A stretch of DNA of 64,000 nucleotides. It comes from Absidia repens. Taxonomy: Eukaryota > Mucoromycota > Mucoromycetes > Mucorales > Cunninghamellaceae. The notes below the pieces were generated by a model. That model was not told where the DNA came from. It did not search any database and saw only the letters and a program-made list of their open reading frames with translations. Positions 27,089-39,531 of this stretch are shown piece by piece (position 1 is the stretch's first letter; each line of letters opens with the position of its first letter). The position numbers and the translations under genes were made by a program. The stretch spans positions 1-64,000 of the forward strand of contig MCGE01000012.1 in assembly GCA_002105175.1 (NCBI GenBank), in the 5' to 3' direction.

Positions 27089-27699
27089 CTATAGTCAAAT
27101 AAACGATTTAGTGCCTCCCATGACAATTTACAAATTATGATTTATGTTCTGGTTTTCATAGGGTTGTTAAGATTGAGGAAAATGCTGATTATATGCACAT
27201 GTACAAAAGGGACTAAGAGTGATCAGTGGGACAATGGGATGATGATATTTGGGATGGGGCCGGAAGGAACAATGGGATGGTATTATCCCACTGTTTTCGA
27301 TTATTATGTGCTTTCTTATTGCAGCCTATGCAATGAAAATAGAAGACTGGATATATGCAATATGATTGTCTAATCTATCGGAGATTATACAGTAATATCT
27401 TATAAGAAAGTCTACGCTGACGGTGATCTAGAGCTGCAAACACGTATTTGTTGCTATGGAGTACGGGGATGTAATAGTAGAGGGAAAGGGCAGAAATTTG
27501 TGAAAATTATCTTACGTTGATGGCTACACTCGCATCATATCTTAGGGTCATTACTATGATTTATCGAGCAGCATTTTATATCAAGTCACTGAGTTTTCTT
27601 ATTGAGGGGGAGGACAGTCATAGCGAGCGACGACAGAGCAGATGTTTAGCAAAACACTCACTATAACGTCGACCGTGTAAAAAATCTAATGGGTTAGAG
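27050..27699. other. Intergenic region downstream of the USP-like gene
   Basis: T run at about 27056-27086, then an AATAAA at about 27100. Small frames downstream are low quality. No gene seen. Confidence 0.5.
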
Positions 27700-28345
27700 G
27701 ATGGTTAATGAAAAGGACATAGTTTATTGAAGTATAATTGTTGGCAACGCTAAACTATGGACAGAGATTCTTTATAACAAACTGATATAATGGAGGTAGC
27801 ATGATGGAGACTACTGGGAGAAAATGACTAAAGGTACAACTTGAAAGAGAGATCTAAACTAGTATACTACAAAAACCACGAAAACGAAGGAAGGGGTATC
27901 TTTTGTTGAAGTATAACGGATCGTTAACACTAATCTAGAGGAGGCGATGGTAAAACCAGAATCGCTTGTAGGAGACTTGAAGTGACAAATGGGTCATTTT
28001 CCATTGAAGAAAGTAAAAAAAAAAAGACGTATTTTATTCAGATATAGATACAAACTATGGTCAAACTAACTCTATACTGAGCCAATGAAGGCTTCAAAAG
28101 GCCATCAACTGGGGATCCCAAAACCTGAATCCAAAATGAAAGGAGTTTTCCATGTATCTTGTAATCCCTGAGCTGAAAACCTTTCTAAACTAGTCCTGAC
28201 ACTAATCTAAGATCATCATAACCTCAAAGATGTTAATTGGTGAAGAAAAAAAAGAAGGAAAATGAAAAGAAAGAAATCGAAAAATAAAAACATGGGCGGA
28301 AACAAAAAGCACGTGTGCGGGATTTGAATACTTATTCTGTTTGTG
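27700..28345 (-). repeat. Dispersed non-coding repeat, copy 3
   Basis: Core about 28035-28330 with TGTAATCCCTGAGCTGAAAA, AAACTAGTCCTGA and a diverged CACGTG..CGGG end (28311-28323). Upstream on the plus strand two further modules of the type TTTATTGAAG or TTTGTTGAAG followed by ACGCTAAACTA- or ACACTAATCTA-like sequence (about 27722-27760 and 27900-27945) correspond to blocks in copies 1, 4 and 5. The element ends only about 170 bp from the next gene's start, so its CACGTG end lies in that gene's promoter. Confidence 0.7.
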
Positions 28346-28516
28346 AATGACATGGTAAGCAATTCCTTCCAAACTGTCCAAAACGTTTCGAACACCGCCC
28401 GCATTTGGAATTTTTCCAAAAAAAAAAAAAAAAAAAAAATTGAAAAGGCGTAGTGTCTTTTTTCCACTCACATTTTCTTTCCCTTATTACGTTTATTTAT
28501 CTGATCTGTGTTGCAT

Positions 28517-29768
28517 ATGACATACTCAAACTTACTAACAACAAGGGAACCTAGTCCAGATGATGGAACAACAGATCCAGGTGGCTGTAAATTGATGGAT
28601 TCTTTCGGCATCTTTATTCAACTATGTTTAGCAGCTGCCGCCTTCTCTACACTACTGATCAAAAGACAAAGGGAGCATCCTCGGAGACCTATACGAGTGT
28701 GGTAATGCTATGGAAAAATAAGTACCTCAATATCAATATTAACAATCATCTTTTTTTTTTTTATGTCATCTAGGTCGCTAGATGTCAGCAAACAATTAGT
28801 TGGCGGTATTGTGATCCATTCATTGAATGTTATTGCTGCCTACTTTTTTGGAGTCAAACCAGAACAAGGTCAACAATCGAATCCCTGTGTATGGTAAGGT
28901 GACCATAGCAAAGGTATAGCGTGTTTGTTTTCATTCCCACTCACAGGTTTTTCTTTCTTTATGTATTATATATTCAGGTACTTTTTAAATATTCTGGTTG
29001 ACTGTACTATTGGTGTTGTGATTTTATGGATCTTTCTTCGAGGCTTCAAATATGTCACAGAGCACGTTTTGCAATGGGCTGGATTTCAATCTGGTGTGTA
29101 TGGGAACCCGCCTTTATCACAACAAATCAAACCATGGCTAAAGCAGTTGGCCGTTTATACCCTCAGTTTATTATTGATGAAAACATTGGTTGTACTTCTC
29201 TTCCATCTTTGCCCTTGGCTTGAAGATTTTGGATTCTGGGTGTTAGGTTGGACGGCGGGAAATTATAAACTACAGGTAGCTTTTGTCATGCTCATGTAAG
29301 TATATGACAATGTAATCCGCTGTTTGTCACTGACTTTTTTTTTTTTTTAATCAATGTTATAGATTTCCACTTGTCATGAATATTCTTCAATTCTGGATCA
29401 TTGACACTATTGTAAAACATAAGGATGGTACACAAATTCGACTGAATCACAGGGACAATGATAATGACGAAGATGTGGATAATTTACTGGATAACATAGA
29501 TCAACAAGATCGCCAACAACAACAACCGCAATCATCGAATGCGTTTACTGAATTAAGGATACCCATAACGTCACCCCAAACCAAACAGACCACGATGGAA
29601 GATCAACAACCATTGTTATCGGATCATTATCAGCAAGACGATCCTTTTGATTTGGACAAAGAGCACGCCATAGAAGCTCGTCAAGCACTGGATGGACACC
29701 CACGTACTTCCACTCCCTTCGAGAACAGCAATGCATATGAACTTGGATCACCCACGCACCGTAGATAG
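28517..29768 (+). CDS. STIMATE/TMEM110-family vacuolar or ER membrane protein
   Basis: A 342-residue membrane protein in four exons (28517-28701, 28774-28893, 28978-29295, 29363-29768), frame closed. It follows the STIMATE (TMEM110) pattern: an N-terminal hydrophobic segment, [20 protein letters not shown], a Gly-containing membrane segment ([20 protein letters not shown]), then [18 protein letters not shown] and a C-terminal WTAGNYKLQ followed by the last membrane segment. The tail (from about residue 225) is acidic and Gln-rich and probably cytosolic. Animal relatives act at ER-plasma-membrane contacts in calcium entry; the fungal role is not known to me. The ATG at 28517 was preferred over upstream non-ATG codons. 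Confidence 0.85.
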
Positions 29769-30689
29769 AATCCCTTATTATCCCCAATTCATCTCTGCAC
29801 ATATATGATTTACATCCATCTAGTATCAGATTAAACAGGCTTCTTCCTTTTCCCACCTTTTATTACATAAATCTCTTTCATCCCCTTATCACATAGTATA
29901 TCCTCTCACTCTCCCTTCGCCTGCTTTTTTTTTTTTTATTTTATTTTACTGTATCATCATCAAAATAAAAAATTCAAAAATTCAAAATATATAACTATCG
30001 TCCTTTTTCACATTATTGACTTGGAGGAAAGCTATACTAACCTTCTTCAAGGATGAAAATTGTATATCTGGTATCCTATTTTTTTATTTATCTTGTGCCA
30101 TTAAGTGATTATCGCCCTAGATATGGTGCAGTTCAGCATGAACGTAAAACATTTTGGTCGTACGGAAAGTGTTGAAGATACATATTTATTTTATTTGATA
30201 ATAAAACGTTTAACGTTTAACAAACTAATATGATAGTAAAGGTGATAAGGTACGTGGTTGGCGATGGTTTATATATATATATATATATAACACCTTACGC
30301 ACTAGAAATTGAGCGGTTTTGATTGAAGGTTCAAAGCATTACCATAAACAGGGAATGTTGGTGCGGGAAATCTGAACACCTTCCAGTAAGCTTCATTCAT
30401 GCGCTCATTGCTAATTGTGTTTTTTTTTATGCGTTCTTCATCTCCTCTCTTTATACACTCACCACGGCCATTTGTAAAAGCATTAAAGAAATAGTACTCA
30501 CTCGTATACTTAGAAGCCCTACACAGTAGACCGGACACTGAGTATGGCAGTTGTTTGATGTTGCATCATACCTAGTCCTCTTTTTTATCGCACATTTACA
30601 TCAGACATTTGTATTTATAAAAGCGCAAGTATAGTATAGGACAGTGTGGACGAACCCATAAGACAAGACAAACTAAAACGATGAAGAGG
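29769..30689. other. Intergenic region
   Basis: C/T-rich 3' flank, AATAAA near 29960, an (AT)n tract at about 30271-30290, and a duplicated short unit (ACGTTTAACGTTTAAC, about 30207-30222). No gene seen. Confidence 0.5.
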
Positions 30690-31760
30690 ATGTAAAAGTA
30701 AAAAACAAGGTAGGTTTTATTCAGATGTAAACATAAACTACGACTAGCTGTACCAAACCGGGCTACTAATAATACTATGGCACATATCTAAGATGAGATC
30801 ATGATGGGTATGTGTGAGTGAGCGTATAGTGTGGGAAGGTGGTGGTGGAGGAGGAGTTTTCTAGTAGACTATTGTACAAAGAGGGCACTCTATTCTACGG
30901 CGAGCGACAAACTATTCTATAGAGAAGAGGAATAAATCAGACCAGGCCAATTCTCTCCACATAGACTGAAAAGGCCTCACAAACATAGAACATGCGTACT
31001 GTCAAGGCGTTGATTGTTATAAAAGGGAGCTCCTTTTTTGTGGCTGCCTAGGCTAGAAAAAAAAAACTCGAAGAAACCGAAATCATTTCAAATCCCGCCC
31101 ACGTGAATTTATTTTCTCCTAATTTTATTGCCGCTTCGTCTTTTTTTTCGTATTCTTTTTTTTTTTTTCCTTCTTTTTTATTTTTTTTTTCTTCATCATT
31201 CAACTTCTAACGGTCATATTGAACTTGGAATAGTGTCAGGACTAGTTTAAAAGGGGTTTCAGCTCAGGGATTACTAGATGCATGGGGAGACCCTTTCATT
31301 TTGGATCTAGGATCTGAAGACACCATTAGTTGGCATTTTGGAACCTTCATTAATTTAGTTTAGTGTAGTGTTGGTTTGTCCAAAGATTTTACCTATGTCT
31401 GAATAAAAAAAGTCTCTTTTTACTTGCTTAAATGAAAAATGTCCCATTAGTCTCTCTCACATCTTGTGCAGTAGATCCCTTTTTTACTGCATCAAGCCCT
31501 TATTGATTAGTGTTGACCATCGTTATGCTTCAATGACATATATCGCTTTAGTATTTTCATGTATTGTACTGTACATTATATCGGTTCCCATTTTACAATA
31601 GTCCTTCAAATTAGCTTTCGCCATTCTTCGAATCTCACATTAGTTTCCTTCATACTACTTCTATTAAACATGCTGTTACAATGAACCGCTCGTCTTTTAG
31701 TTTTACGATACTTCAATACAATATATCTTTTTGTTAATCATTGTGTGGCTCATCAGATAG
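30690..31760 (+). repeat. Dispersed non-coding repeat, copy 4
   Basis: Plus-oriented copy and the clearest example. TATAAAAGGGAG at about 31019-31030 is followed by CAAATCCCGCCCACGTGAA (about 31086-31104), the core (AGGACTAGTTTAAAAGG, CAGCTCAGGGATTA, ACCCTTTCATTTTGGATC), then AATAAAAAAAGT near 31401 and further TTAGTGTTGA modules to about 31740. The stretch upstream of the TATA box (AACTATTCTATAG, CTATTCTACGG) matches the complement of copies 1 and 2. The arrangement looks like a short polyadenylated transcription unit or an LTR. Confidence 0.75.
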
Positions 31761-31976
31761 TGGAAAATGTCTTTATCGTAGCTGTTTTGAGAGATCGCTA
31801 CGAAGCACTTACTATCTAATACTATGACTACTTTGTTTGTTTTTGTTTTTTGGGTGTGTATATAATTTTATAAAAAATGAAGCTTAAACTGAAGTATCTC
31901 TTGGTGCAAAATGGACGAGGCGTTCTAACTTCATCAAAAACTGCACTTCAAACAGCGTTTTCCAAATCTCACAAGT

Positions 31977-32021
<45 letters not shown>

Positions 32022-32691
32022 AAGTATGAGAATGTTTTGAAAATAAATATAAAAAGTCGCGTTAACGTTATGTTGTTACTGAACTGCAGCATATACAAAT
32101 AGATTTTTATCTGAACATTTATCATTGGGTGCGCACTAAACAAATTCCGCTCAAAGCATTTTTCAGCTGTAAATGTTTGAGCGACGCAAAATAGTATGAT
32201 CAACGTCCCAACGTTCATAGAAACATATTCTTTATTGGTAGTATGACCTTGATTCCATAATATAAAACGTACATTTATCACAAGACCATACTTAAATTTT
32301 TATAACCTTTGGTTATCTGCGCCCAATAAGCGAGCATACTGTATTGAAAATTGTCGATCTTTTCTCCAGGCACACAGACACATCTATTTTCACACGCCGC
32401 TTTGATCTTGAAATGATCCAGACACAACTACGCAATAAACGATAAATTATTTTGGGGCATTGGTTTTGTAAAAACACAAACAAGTAAAGGATATTTTATT
32501 TTTGAGTAAGATCACTAATAGTAATCTGATAAACAAAGAGTAAAGACGGATGTGAGGGAAGGAGAGTGATAAAAAAAATGGGGAGTATATCTATATAAAC
32601 AACACAAACATACATACAAAAAGTAAAAGATAAAAGGAATACAATTCAAAAGGGGCAAAATACATCCAAAGTATAAAGGTGGTGGTGTTGT
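31761..32691. other. Intergenic region with a 41-base T run
   Basis: T run at 31979-32019, one of the longest homopolymers in the window. The remainder is AT-rich, with the 3' flank and complementary AATAAA signals of the next minus-strand gene near 32490. No gene seen. Confidence 0.5.
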
Positions 32692-33917
32692 TTAAGCGTC
32701 CACATAGAAGGGATGGGAGTAGAATTCACATTTTTCTTCGTGTTGGGTGGTACCAGACAACTTGTAGAAGTAGGCAGTGTTTTCAGGGGTAGCTTCCTTG
32801 ATGGTGTCCTTGATGTTGAGCATTTGAGTGATGGTTTGCTTGTTAGAGTAGGATTTTTGAACTTCAGTAGGTTTGCGAGAGTCAAGGTCAATTTTCATCA
32901 AAGTCAAGGAATCGATGGTTTCGAGATGAGAGGCAGAGTCACGTTGGATGTGGACAGGGAAGGCAGTACCGACTTTTTGGTGTTCGCCAAGTTCGGGAGC
33001 AGTGACTTCAACACCGAAACAACCACGGTCAATGTTTTGGTCGAGGTTGGCAAAGGCTTCTTCTTCGTCGGCAGCATTGTCGTGAGAGGCAGAGCTACGT
33101 ACCTTAAATACCTTGGACATCAATGTACAGTCAGGACCGGCATTGTTGTGGACCCACACACGGAATTCAAATTGACCAGGATATTTGAGACCAGAAACCT
33201 TGGAGAGGTTGACACTGTTGTTAACAAGAAAAAAAAGAGACAATAAATCAATAGAAAGTTTACATATGATGTGAAATGACGATGGCTTCATTCATTTACT
33301 TACGTCAAAGTAGCCTTTTTGTTCAAAGCATAATTTCCTTTCCAGGCAGTAGCGATGTATTTGGCCTTTCCTTTGTTGTCGATGGTATATACCTAACAAT
33401 AAAAAAAAAAGGAAACAAACCCTTAAATAAAATGGGAAAACGAAATAAAATAAAATAGAGTAAGCTTACATCAACACCGTTAACGACCTTAGCTTGAGCG
33501 TCAGGTGTACGAGCTAATAAAAGAGAAAGGTGGAAAAAAAAGGGGGAATGGGTTAGTGTGGTTGCACCAAAATATAAAAAAAGGCCTGTATTACTGTGCA
33601 CTTTTTATTTTTTTCATTTTATATGCTGAAAGTTTCAACTTACTGACAGTGACTTGAACTTTAGAAGGATCGGTGAAGGCTGCATTTTGAGCAGGAGCTG
33701 AGACAGCGATACCTATTTGTTGAATATATAAAATACGCATTGAGTGTGAGATAAGAAGGTAAGCAAGCATATATTAGTATATTGATAGTCAGACTTTACC
33801 ACCACAGAATTTCTTTTTGGCAGCGTCAATTTCATCTTGAAGATCATCAGCACGCACCATAATAAAACTGGTGGCAATAAGAGCTAGTACACATGCTACA
33901 AACAAAGAGAATTTCAT
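32692..33917 (-). CDS. Secreted protein with two related beta-sandwich-like domains
   Basis: A 280-residue protein from five exons (33917-33800, 33712-33644, 33513-33470, 33392-33304, 33214-32692), all GT-AG and in frame. Residues 1-23 form a signal peptide (MKFSLFVACVLALIATSFIM then VRA). Two stretches of about 110 residues appear related: each begins with Cys plus a beta strand and an AP motif (CGGIAVSAP; CFGVEVTAP), and each ends with a late Cys followed by a terminal strand (PDCTLMSKVFKV; EKCEFYSHPFYV). This suggests an ancient duplication of an Ig-like or similar fold with one disulfide per domain. Family not recognised; an extracellular or wall-associated role is inferred from the signal peptide. 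An A run (sense T) lies just upstream of the start. Confidence 0.75.
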
Positions 33918-34504
33918 GTTGTTTATAGAATATAGATATAAAGAAGGATGGGGAAGGGGAAGCACAAAAAAAAAAAAAAAAAAAAAAGGAGGGAAAGAGA
34001 AGTTTGAAAAATGAAAAAAAAGTAGACTGGTTTTTTTAATATTTTTTGGAGGTCAGAGGCCAAACAGATCTGGGTGCACATCAACTAATTGGGTTGACCA
34101 TATGTAAAAATAAAAATAGTTATAATGTTGCACAAACATCAATGGGCCTAATAATGTCCGATCACCACCTATCAGAATCATCATCATCAAAAAGTAAAAA
34201 AGGCAGATTGCTTGAATTATCCATAATAAAGAGAATGAGTTTTATTGTTGTTCAAATAAAGAGACTAAAAGACTAAAAATATATACACTATACTAAAAAC
34301 TATGATTATACATGAGATACAGTAAATGTCAATTTTCTTGAGAAATAGTAGATGTTAAAAGCCAATGTTCAATCTTTAGTCCATCCATCAAATTCCATTA
34401 AACCACAACTCAATACAGTACTGTACAGTACAGTAAACTTGGCACCCCTTATCGATAGTCATATAGTCTTTTTGGATCATATTAATGATTGATCCCTTGT
34501 CAGC
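33918..34504. other. Promoter side of the secreted-protein gene; no other gene seen
   Basis: Contains the A run at about 33966-33987 (T on the sense strand of the minus gene) and AT-rich sequence. The palindromic stretch GTACTGTACAGTACAG lies near 34420. Confidence 0.45.
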
Positions 34505-34842
34505 TTAACCATGATGATACCTAATGAATAGAAAATACCAAATATAAACTAAAAAATTTAGTGTTTCCTGTATGCATGCGCCCTTCTTTCTTCTTCTTCT
34601 TCTTTGGAGTGTGCCCTATCATTACCTTCCATCCAAAATAAAGAAATGATCAATCAGTTCATCTCCAATATGTGCCAAAAACGAGAGAGAGCCATCAAAG
34701 TGGTGCTTATCCATTCCCCATACTTTTTCAATGACTTCATATTCCGCTTTGTGGCCACCGTCGATCCATTCTTGTTGAGATGATACAAAAACGGTGCTGG
34801 TGATCAATCGTGTAAAACCCGTCATCCTCATCCCTTCCTATT
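34505..34842 (-). CDS. Possible 3' part of a small gene
   Basis: Tentative. On the minus strand an acceptor-like CAATAG (opposite about 34843-34848) opens a frame of about 70 residues containing SSQQEWIDGGHKAEYEVIEK and AHIGDELIDHFFILDG, ending at a good donor (AG|GTAATG). The next acceptor (CATTAG, opposite 34521-34526) adds RYHHG and a stop. The composition is protein-like and not low complexity, but I recognise no family, and the upstream exons (possibly 34850-35310) could not be assembled in frame. It may be a gene remnant. Confidence 0.3.
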
Positions 34843-36293
34843 GTATACCGCATTGACTTGTTTTCATTCCCCTTCTGCTGATGTTGTTGATATTGAAATT
34901 TGCTGATGTTCGTTTTTCCGCTGTTTGAATCGTCAATCCAATAAGTGCAGTAGCCCTTTTCCAAAAACAGATTAGTGTTTTCACCGAATCAAGATATAAA
35001 AAAAGAGTGAGAATTAAGCACAGCCTGTACTTTTTTTTTTCCCTGTTCTATTTTACCTGAAATGTCCCTTTTTTGTTACTGTCGTGTCACTTTGATTTTG
35101 ATTAGTCTTGTTTTTGGTGAATATTTTGAGTTTTCCTCCATTTTGATATGTGGCGATCGTTGTATATGAAATTTGTTGCAATAATGCTGATGGTGATCAT
35201 ATAAAATGGCCGCTGATGGTAATGACGGTTTGTTCGTTTGATACATATCAACAACGGTATGAGCTGGCCAAGTAGGTGCGGGAGGAAAAAAAAGCTACGA
35301 TACAGAACTGTGGACATAGAATCGATTCAGTCGAGGTCTTCATATACAGAAAATAATAAAAAGTGAGCATGTTTTGAGCACAGTGTTGCATAATGCTTTC
35401 TTACCGAAATTTGCACACCACGCATCAAACAGCCATGCATAAACACAAACGTGAATAGCTGCTATTTAATTTGAGATCGTTCCAGCTGTATTCTTTTCGA
35501 GCGAGAGCTGGAGAAACGGTATTGTTTGTAAGAATAAACAGTATATTGTAATATCAATACAATCGTGTAGAACGTATAAACCGAATTCATAACAGTGATT
35601 CACATGTGAGCTGAACTTTGGTACATAAAGTAAATTGCAAAAGAAAAGAAAAAATAAAAAATCGGGACTTTAAATTTCGAAAGAAATTCAACGCTTGGGC
35701 AACCAACTCCAACCCCAGGAATGATGTGATACGAACAGAATTGATTCTGTATGGCAAACTTCCGTCAAAAAGGATGCAATATTCAAAAAGGAATACCACA
35801 AATAGCACGTTATTGGATGAGAGGTCCAAGGGCACTGTTTGGAAAAAACGACTGAGAAGAGAGGCAATAAATGATGTTACACGAATAAAAGTTGTAAAGA
35901 TTAAGGAGATACATCAAGTAAATTCGCCTGTTTAGCAAACTAGACAAAGGGGATGATTTTTGCCATTAACGATTATATGAATAAAATAGGAGATTCGAAT
36001 GGGTCTACTTGACATCTTTGGTAGGTAAGTGCAGTATATACAATGCCTTTTATTTTATGATCGCTTATTTATTTATGGTAATGTTGATAGTCGCTACATT
36101 GCTCTTTACTGACTTTATACACAAAAGTCATTTCTATAGGATGAACTCGTGGGTGCTAAGAATAAACCTGTAAACTTTAAATAGTCCCAAGTACAATACA
36201 GTATGAACAAAAGAATGTCTTGAGTAGTTTCCATAGAATTACCTTGTCTGCTATCACTTTATGTGACTGGGCGGCACCTATTTAAAATCGAAA

Positions 36294-36332
<39 letters not shown>

Positions 36333-36656
36333 GCTTTCCCTTTTTCCCTTCTTTTTCTTCCGCTTTCTTTCTTTTTTTTTTTTATCTTTTGAATTTTTTT
36401 TTATTCAGAACGAAATAAGAAAGGGTCATATCCTTCTTTTTCTCTCTTCTTCATCTTTTATCTTTTTATACTTTATCCTTCACCTACCCAGTTTATTTCC
36501 CCTTTCCCTCTCTTCTTTGTCATACCTTTATATTGGGGATTTATTATTTATTTTATTTGTATTGGAAAACTCATCATCCCTCTTTTCACATCATCCCTTC
36601 TATAACTCGCAAAATCTTACATTCTTTATTCAAACCTATCCTTCATCTTGCAACAC
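34843..36656. other. Intergenic region and upstream region of the PAK kinase
   Basis: A basic open frame at 35618-35935 has no domain and is not called. From about 36297 the plus strand is strongly pyrimidine-rich, starting with a T run of about 34, and continues C/T-rich for 350 bp to the kinase ATG, consistent with a long promoter or leader. Confidence 0.45.
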
Positions 36657-39531
36657 ATGAGCTCATCTAGTAAAGCATCCTCCAGTCTTCATCGGTCTCT
36701 ATCAGGTCATCTCTCACGACTCCAACTACGAAAGGAGGATTCTTCACAAAACGTTGGTGAAAAACGTGATGGTAAGTATCATTATCGTACATTGTAGCAA
36801 CGACAATACTGGACTGTATATTCAACTTGACTGCTTACTCCCCTTTTTTTATATCTATAGAAAAAAAATCACTTCGAAAACCGTCTCACAAATCGTCTCC
36901 ACCTCTTCCTCGCAAGATAGTTACTGATACTGATACTGGTTCCGTCAAAACAACCTCAACTGTATCTTCCTCTGGTACTGGCAATGTGAATGGTGGTGGC
37001 TCTGGTACTGGTACTCAAAATGGCACGCCTGTATCTCCCACTATCAGCAAGTCTTCAGCAGGCTCATTTTTATCACGCACTTTATCGTCAAAACACGCTC
37101 GTGCAAATTCCAGTAGTCGCAATCGTCCTTCTCCACCTCCACCATCCTCTACAAGCTCTCCTTTACTCAACCGAACCTCCTCTGATCCCTTGGAATCACA
37201 CTTGGAAGCTGAATCTGATATCGCCATGGACCGATCAAGTAGTAGAAGTGGCGATTCTTCCTCAAGCACTCATAGTCCTCCTAATGGTAGCAACGGGAAC
37301 AATACCAATACTAGTACCGCAAGTGGCAAAGCTCGTGACAGAAATACACTGAAGGATGTGTTTGGGAAATTTGTTGGCAGCTTCAACGGTAATACAGAAA
37401 AACTAGCTATAGTATGAATTAGGAGGAATTTTGTACTATATTTTTATTTTGCAACTCATTCTCTTCCTTTTTACGACGATGTAGAACTGTTAAACAAAGA
37501 AAAAGACAATGCGAACAAACAGCAAGATAAGGAAATGGAAATCGGCGCACCCTTTAACGCCAAACATGTTACCCATGTCGGATTTGATCCAGCAACAGGC
37601 GAATTTACCGGATTACCTCGTGAATGGCAGATATTATTGCAATACAGTGGCATCTCAAAAAAGGAACAATATCAAAACCCTCAGGCGGTGTTGGATGCTA
37701 TCGGGTTTTACCAGGAAACAAGGGAACATGACGATCAAGTGTATCACAAAATGGAAAAGGCATTGGCAATGCAAATGCAACAAGAACAACAATCTCCTTC
37801 CCCGAATACCGACCATCTTGATAATGAAATGATTACTCCCTTATCGTCTTCCATATCTGGGAGTGAAGAACAATACCAAGAACAACAACAGCAGCAACAA
37901 CAGAAGGAGCAACAACAGCAACAGCAACAACAACAGCAACAGCAACAACCTAAAAACAAAGACAACATCGCTTCCCAAAAATCTCGCTACGAACAAAATG
38001 TAATCTGAATGTTATAATATCACTCTCCAATTGTTGCCATGACTTTACTAATCAACTGTTTCTATTTTATTTTTATAGACATCACCTACATCCAGCAAAA
38101 GCAAGTGAAACAAAAAAAGAATTATAAGAGACGTCAATGCAAACAACGCTGACACTCACATTTATTATTTTCATAGAGTTCCACTTCAATAAACAAGACA
38201 CTGCGCCTCACGGAAATGAACGATTTTACGCAGAAATGGGTATTGAACCTCCCTTGGCCTCACCAACTCAAAAAGGATCACCGCAATCTGCTCGGGACTA
38301 TGATATCAAACGGAAGCTCAGTGCCAAGAAACGTGACAAAAAGGAAGATCAACCAAAGCAAACTCTCACTGCGTCTCCTGGTACGGTGAAGCAACGGGTG
38401 CCCAAGGAAAAGAAGGCTGGCATGAAGGACTCCGAGGTGATCGCTAAATTACAATCCATTTGCACTGAAGCCGATCCCAGCCAAGTATACCGAAATATGA
38501 CAAAAATTGGACAAGGGTAAGAAATATCGATTTATGGACCCTGTATGTGAATGTGAATTAACTTTGTATTTAAAAAACTATGGTAGTGCTTCCGGGGGTG
38601 TATTTATTGCTCACACATCAAATAGTGATTTACCAGTGGCCATCAAGCAAATGAATTTAGAACAGCAACCGAAGAAGGAACTCATCATCAACGAAATATT
38701 GGTCATGAAGGAATCTCAACACAAAAATATTGTCAATTTTATCGACTCATACCTCTTCAAAGGCGACCTTTGGGTGATTATGGAATACATGGAGGGTGGC
38801 AGCTTGACTGACGTTGTGACGAACAATATGATGATGGAAGGCCAGATTGCCGCGGTTTGCAAGGAAGTATTGGAAGGATTACAGCATCTCCATTCCAAGG
38901 GTGTTATTCATCGAGATATCAAGAGCGACAACGTGCTACTCAGCTCCCATGGTGACATCAAACTCAGTAAGGTTCATTGAAGGAAAGGGATAGAAAAAGC
39001 AAAGACTAAGCGGCTTTCCATCTTCTTTTATTGTAGCTGATTTTGGTTTTTGTGCTCAATTGAATGACACTCAAGCTAAACGAACAACAATGGTCGGAAC
39101 TCCTTATTGGGTAAAATGAAACTAAATGATGCCGATCTCCTAGTCGCGACACTAACTCCAATTTTGTTTTATTTATCTAGATGGCACCTGAAGTGGTAAC
39201 TAGAAAAGAATATGGTCCTAAGGTGGATATCTGGTCATTAGGTATCATGGCTATCGAAATGGTAGAAGGTGAACCCCCCTACCTCAATGAAAATCCACTA
39301 CGTGCCTTATATTTGATCGCCAACAACGGAACACCAAAATTACAGGACCCTGATGCACTTTCACCCACTTTCCGTGATTTCTTGGCCCGGTGCTTATCAG
39401 TGGATGTAGACCGCCGACCTACCTCTGATGAATTACTGAAACATCCATTCTTAAGGTGCGCTGACCCTCTTCCTTCGCTTGGTCCCCTCATTCGCGCTGC
39501 GAGGGAAGCTGCAAGACGCGATGGAATGTAG
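36657..39531 (+). CDS. PAK/STE20-type protein kinase
   Basis: Eight exons (starts 36657, 36861, 37485, 38079, 38177, 38587, 39037, 39181) give 774 residues. A p21-binding CRIB motif lies at about 234-250 ([16 protein letters not shown]), followed by the PAK segment [19 protein letters not shown] and a poly-Gln stretch. The kinase domain is complete: GQGASGGV glycine loop (about 505-512), VAIK Lys527, HRDIKSDN with Asp617, DFG at 635-637, VGTPYWMAPE, and the C-terminal subdomains ending [10 protein letters not shown]. It should bind Cdc42/Rac-GTP and act in polarity and MAP-kinase signalling. No PH domain is seen, so it is nearer Ste20/Shk1 than Cla4. The exon 4-5 junction closes only with a GC donor (A|GCAAGT). 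Confidence 0.93.

Noticed and set aside
27137..27373. 78-codon ORF downstream of the USP-like gene
   Set aside because: Met/Gly/Trp-rich chance frame next to the poly(A) region, with no homology recognised.
30690..31760. Full LTR retrotransposon
   Set aside because: No reverse transcriptase, integrase, protease or gag frame is found near any copy. At most solo LTR-like units are present.
35618..35935. 105-codon basic ORF
   Set aside because: Lys/Arg/Asn-rich composition typical of AT-rich non-coding DNA, with no recognisable motif.
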